Source of the DNA: JAUUSJ01 sp964439395
GTDB lineage: Bacteria > Bacillota > Clostridia > Lachnospirales > Lachnospiraceae
NCBI GenBank assembly: GCA_964439395.1
Contig: CAYTNV010000001.1
Span: 62,001 to 126,000, forward strand
DNA: 64,000 nucleotides
Direction: 5' to 3'
Shown: positions 62,969 through 64,000 of the stretch, in pieces
Position numbering within the stretch: position 1 is the stretch's first letter
Layout of the letters: each line of letters begins with the position of its first letter
Notes under the pieces: model-generated
Databases searched by the model: none
The model's input: the letters and a program-made list of their open reading frames with translations, nothing else
What the model was told of the DNA's origin: nothing
Position numbers and translations under genes: made by a program

Positions 62969-64000
62969 ATGGAACAGAAGAAGAATATCATTGAACTAAA
63001 GCATATTACTAAAGTGTATGAGGACGGTTTTACTGCTGTAGATGACTTTAATTTGGAGGTCAAGCGGGGAGAGTTTATTACGTTCCTTGGACCTTCTGGC
63101 TGTGGAAAGACTACGACATTGCGTATGATCGCAGGTTTTGATATTCCCACAGACGGAGAAATTCTCTTAAATGGTAAGTCTATTACAGAGTTGCCACCGA
63201 ATAAGCGACCGATTAATACGGTGTTTCAGCGGTATGCTTTATTTCCGCATATGAATATTTATGACAATATTGCCTTTGGTTTAAAACAGAAAAAAACTCC
63301 TAAGGACATGATTGATAAAAAGGTGAAGCGGGTTCTTGCTTTAGTAGATTTAGAGGGATTTGAAAAGAGAAAGGTTACTACATTATCTGGTGGTCAGCAG
63401 CAACGTGTGGCTATTGCCCGTGCTTTGGTCAATGAGCCAGAGATTTTGCTGCTAGATGAACCATTAGGTGCTCTAGATTTAAAAATGCGTCAAGAAATGC
63501 AATTGGAGTTAAAGGCGATGCATAAAAAACTGGGTATGACTTTTATTTATGTAACTCATGACCAGGAAGAGGCATTAACTATGTCTGATAAGATAGTTGT
63601 TATGTCTAAGGGAAAAATGCAACAAATTGGTACTCCAGAAGATATTTATAATGAGCCAAAAAATGCTTTTGTAGCAGACTTTATCGGTCAAAGTAATATT
63701 TTTAACGGTATTATGACTGGGAAGTTTAGGGCTCGTTTTGGTGGTGGTGAGTTTATCTGTGTAGATGATGTGGAAGAGGGAACTCATATTACAGCTGTAG
63801 TTCGTCCAGAAGATGTTATTCTTACAGCCCCAAAAGAAGGGATTATTGAGGGCGTTGTGACTTCTGTTATTTTTAAGGGAATACATTATGAGATTACTGT
63901 CGAATCTGGAAAAAATGAGATGGTAATTCAGTCGGTGAATTCTGCCAAACTAGGGGAAAGAGTTGGAATGAGGGTAGATCCAGATAATATTCATATTATG
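62969..64000 (+). CDS. potA: Spermidine/putrescine ABC transporter ATPase, partial
   Basis: 344 codons visible, no stop before the window ends. Walker A GPSGCGKTT, signature LSGGQQQR, Walker B ILLLDEPLGALD, then the C-terminal TOBE region (DFIGQSNIFNG; VVRPEDVILTAPKEG). Near full length for PotA. AGGAGG ribosome site. Energises polyamine uptake; potB, potC and potD would follow outside the window. Confidence 0.94.
   Translation, partial: MEQKKNIIELKHITKVYEDGFTAVDDFNLEVKRGEFITFLGPSGCGKTTTLRMIAGFDIPTDGEILLNGKSITELPPNKRPINTVFQRYALFPHMNIYDNIAFGLKQKKTPKDMIDKKVKRVLALVDLEGFEKRKVTTLSGGQQQRVAIARALVNEPEILLLDEPLGALDLKMRQEMQLELKAMHKKLGMTFIYVTHDQEEALTMSDKIVVMSKGKMQQIGTPEDIYNEPKNAFVADFIGQSNIFNGIMTGKFRARFGGGEFICVDDVEEGTHITAVVRPEDVILTAPKEGIIEGVVTSVIFKGIHYEITVESGKNEMVIQSVNSAKLGERVGMRVDPDNIHIM

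Noticed and set aside
1..64000. tRNA or rRNA genes
   Set aside because: No cloverleaf with a conserved TTCGA-type T arm or rRNA-like block was noticed, though a by-eye scan can miss one; a covariance-model tRNA search would settle it.

Overview
The window is A+T-rich DNA with dense Shine-Dalgarno sequences (AGGAGG-type), clean SigA promoters and T-tailed hairpin terminators. Gene content (oleate hydratase, GH2 and GH42 beta-galactosidases, type I sugar ABC transporter, Glc-family PTS, subtype B tannase, split transketolase, RHS polymorphic toxin) points to an anaerobic gut Firmicute, most likely Lachnospiraceae. That assignment is inference from gene types; there is no rRNA or tRNA in the window to confirm it.

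Layout. 1-7.5 kb: a Fic protein running off the left edge, a MATE exporter, a TetR regulator and oleate hydratase, a badly decayed RelB-type antitoxin/PIN toxin pair, and an intact two-gene unit encoding a DUF3990 (ADP-ribosyltransferase-like) protein plus a small partner. 7.5-14 kb: a truncated sensor gene ended by a palindromic repeat, then a two-component system divergent from a MacAB-like exporter whose adaptor carries an unusual surface-protein-like insertion. 14-16 kb: an MmcQ-MGMT fusion and TcdA. 16-26 kb: a galactoside-use block (AraC regulator, binding lipoprotein, two permeases, GH2 and GH42 beta-galactosidases). 26-30.5 kb: IS remnants with an exactly duplicated 114-bp end, small unknown genes, and a 2-isopropylmalate synthase fused to an AraC-type DNA-binding domain. 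30.5-35 kb: LacI regulator divergent from a PTS IIBCA permease and an HSL-type esterase, with three identical operators around a textbook promoter. 35-42.5 kb: AIM24-like protein, a ZIP metal transporter downstream of a metal-box-like operator, LysR plus tannase, an FGGY kinase, and a DUF3232 protein. 42.5-50 kb: a 1049-residue modular secreted protein, a LysR, PutP, and a Cys-rich/MetH-activation-like fusion. 50.3-57 kb: an RHS polymorphic toxin locus (5' broken; HINT plus Ntox8-like tip) followed by a graveyard of immunity genes and orphan RHS/HINT fragments. 57-64 kb: metallophosphoesterase/LysR pair, transaldolase plus split transketolase operon, and an XRE-cupin regulator followed by PotA running off the right edge.

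The least explained structure is a family of intergenic palindromic repeats (7979-8150, 25908-26141, 36209-36292, 41965-42053, 46838-47186, 50183-50335; a possible relative at 39920-40005). Members share ends related to CTGTTTCA-n-GTATAC and a small hairpin core TATGCCTTATGGG...CATAAGGTATA. The largest members form 230-300 bp near-perfect cruciforms. No transposase is associated with them. Together with the RHS immunity array, the LeuA-AraC fusion and the DUF3990 pair, these are the parts most worth pursuing.
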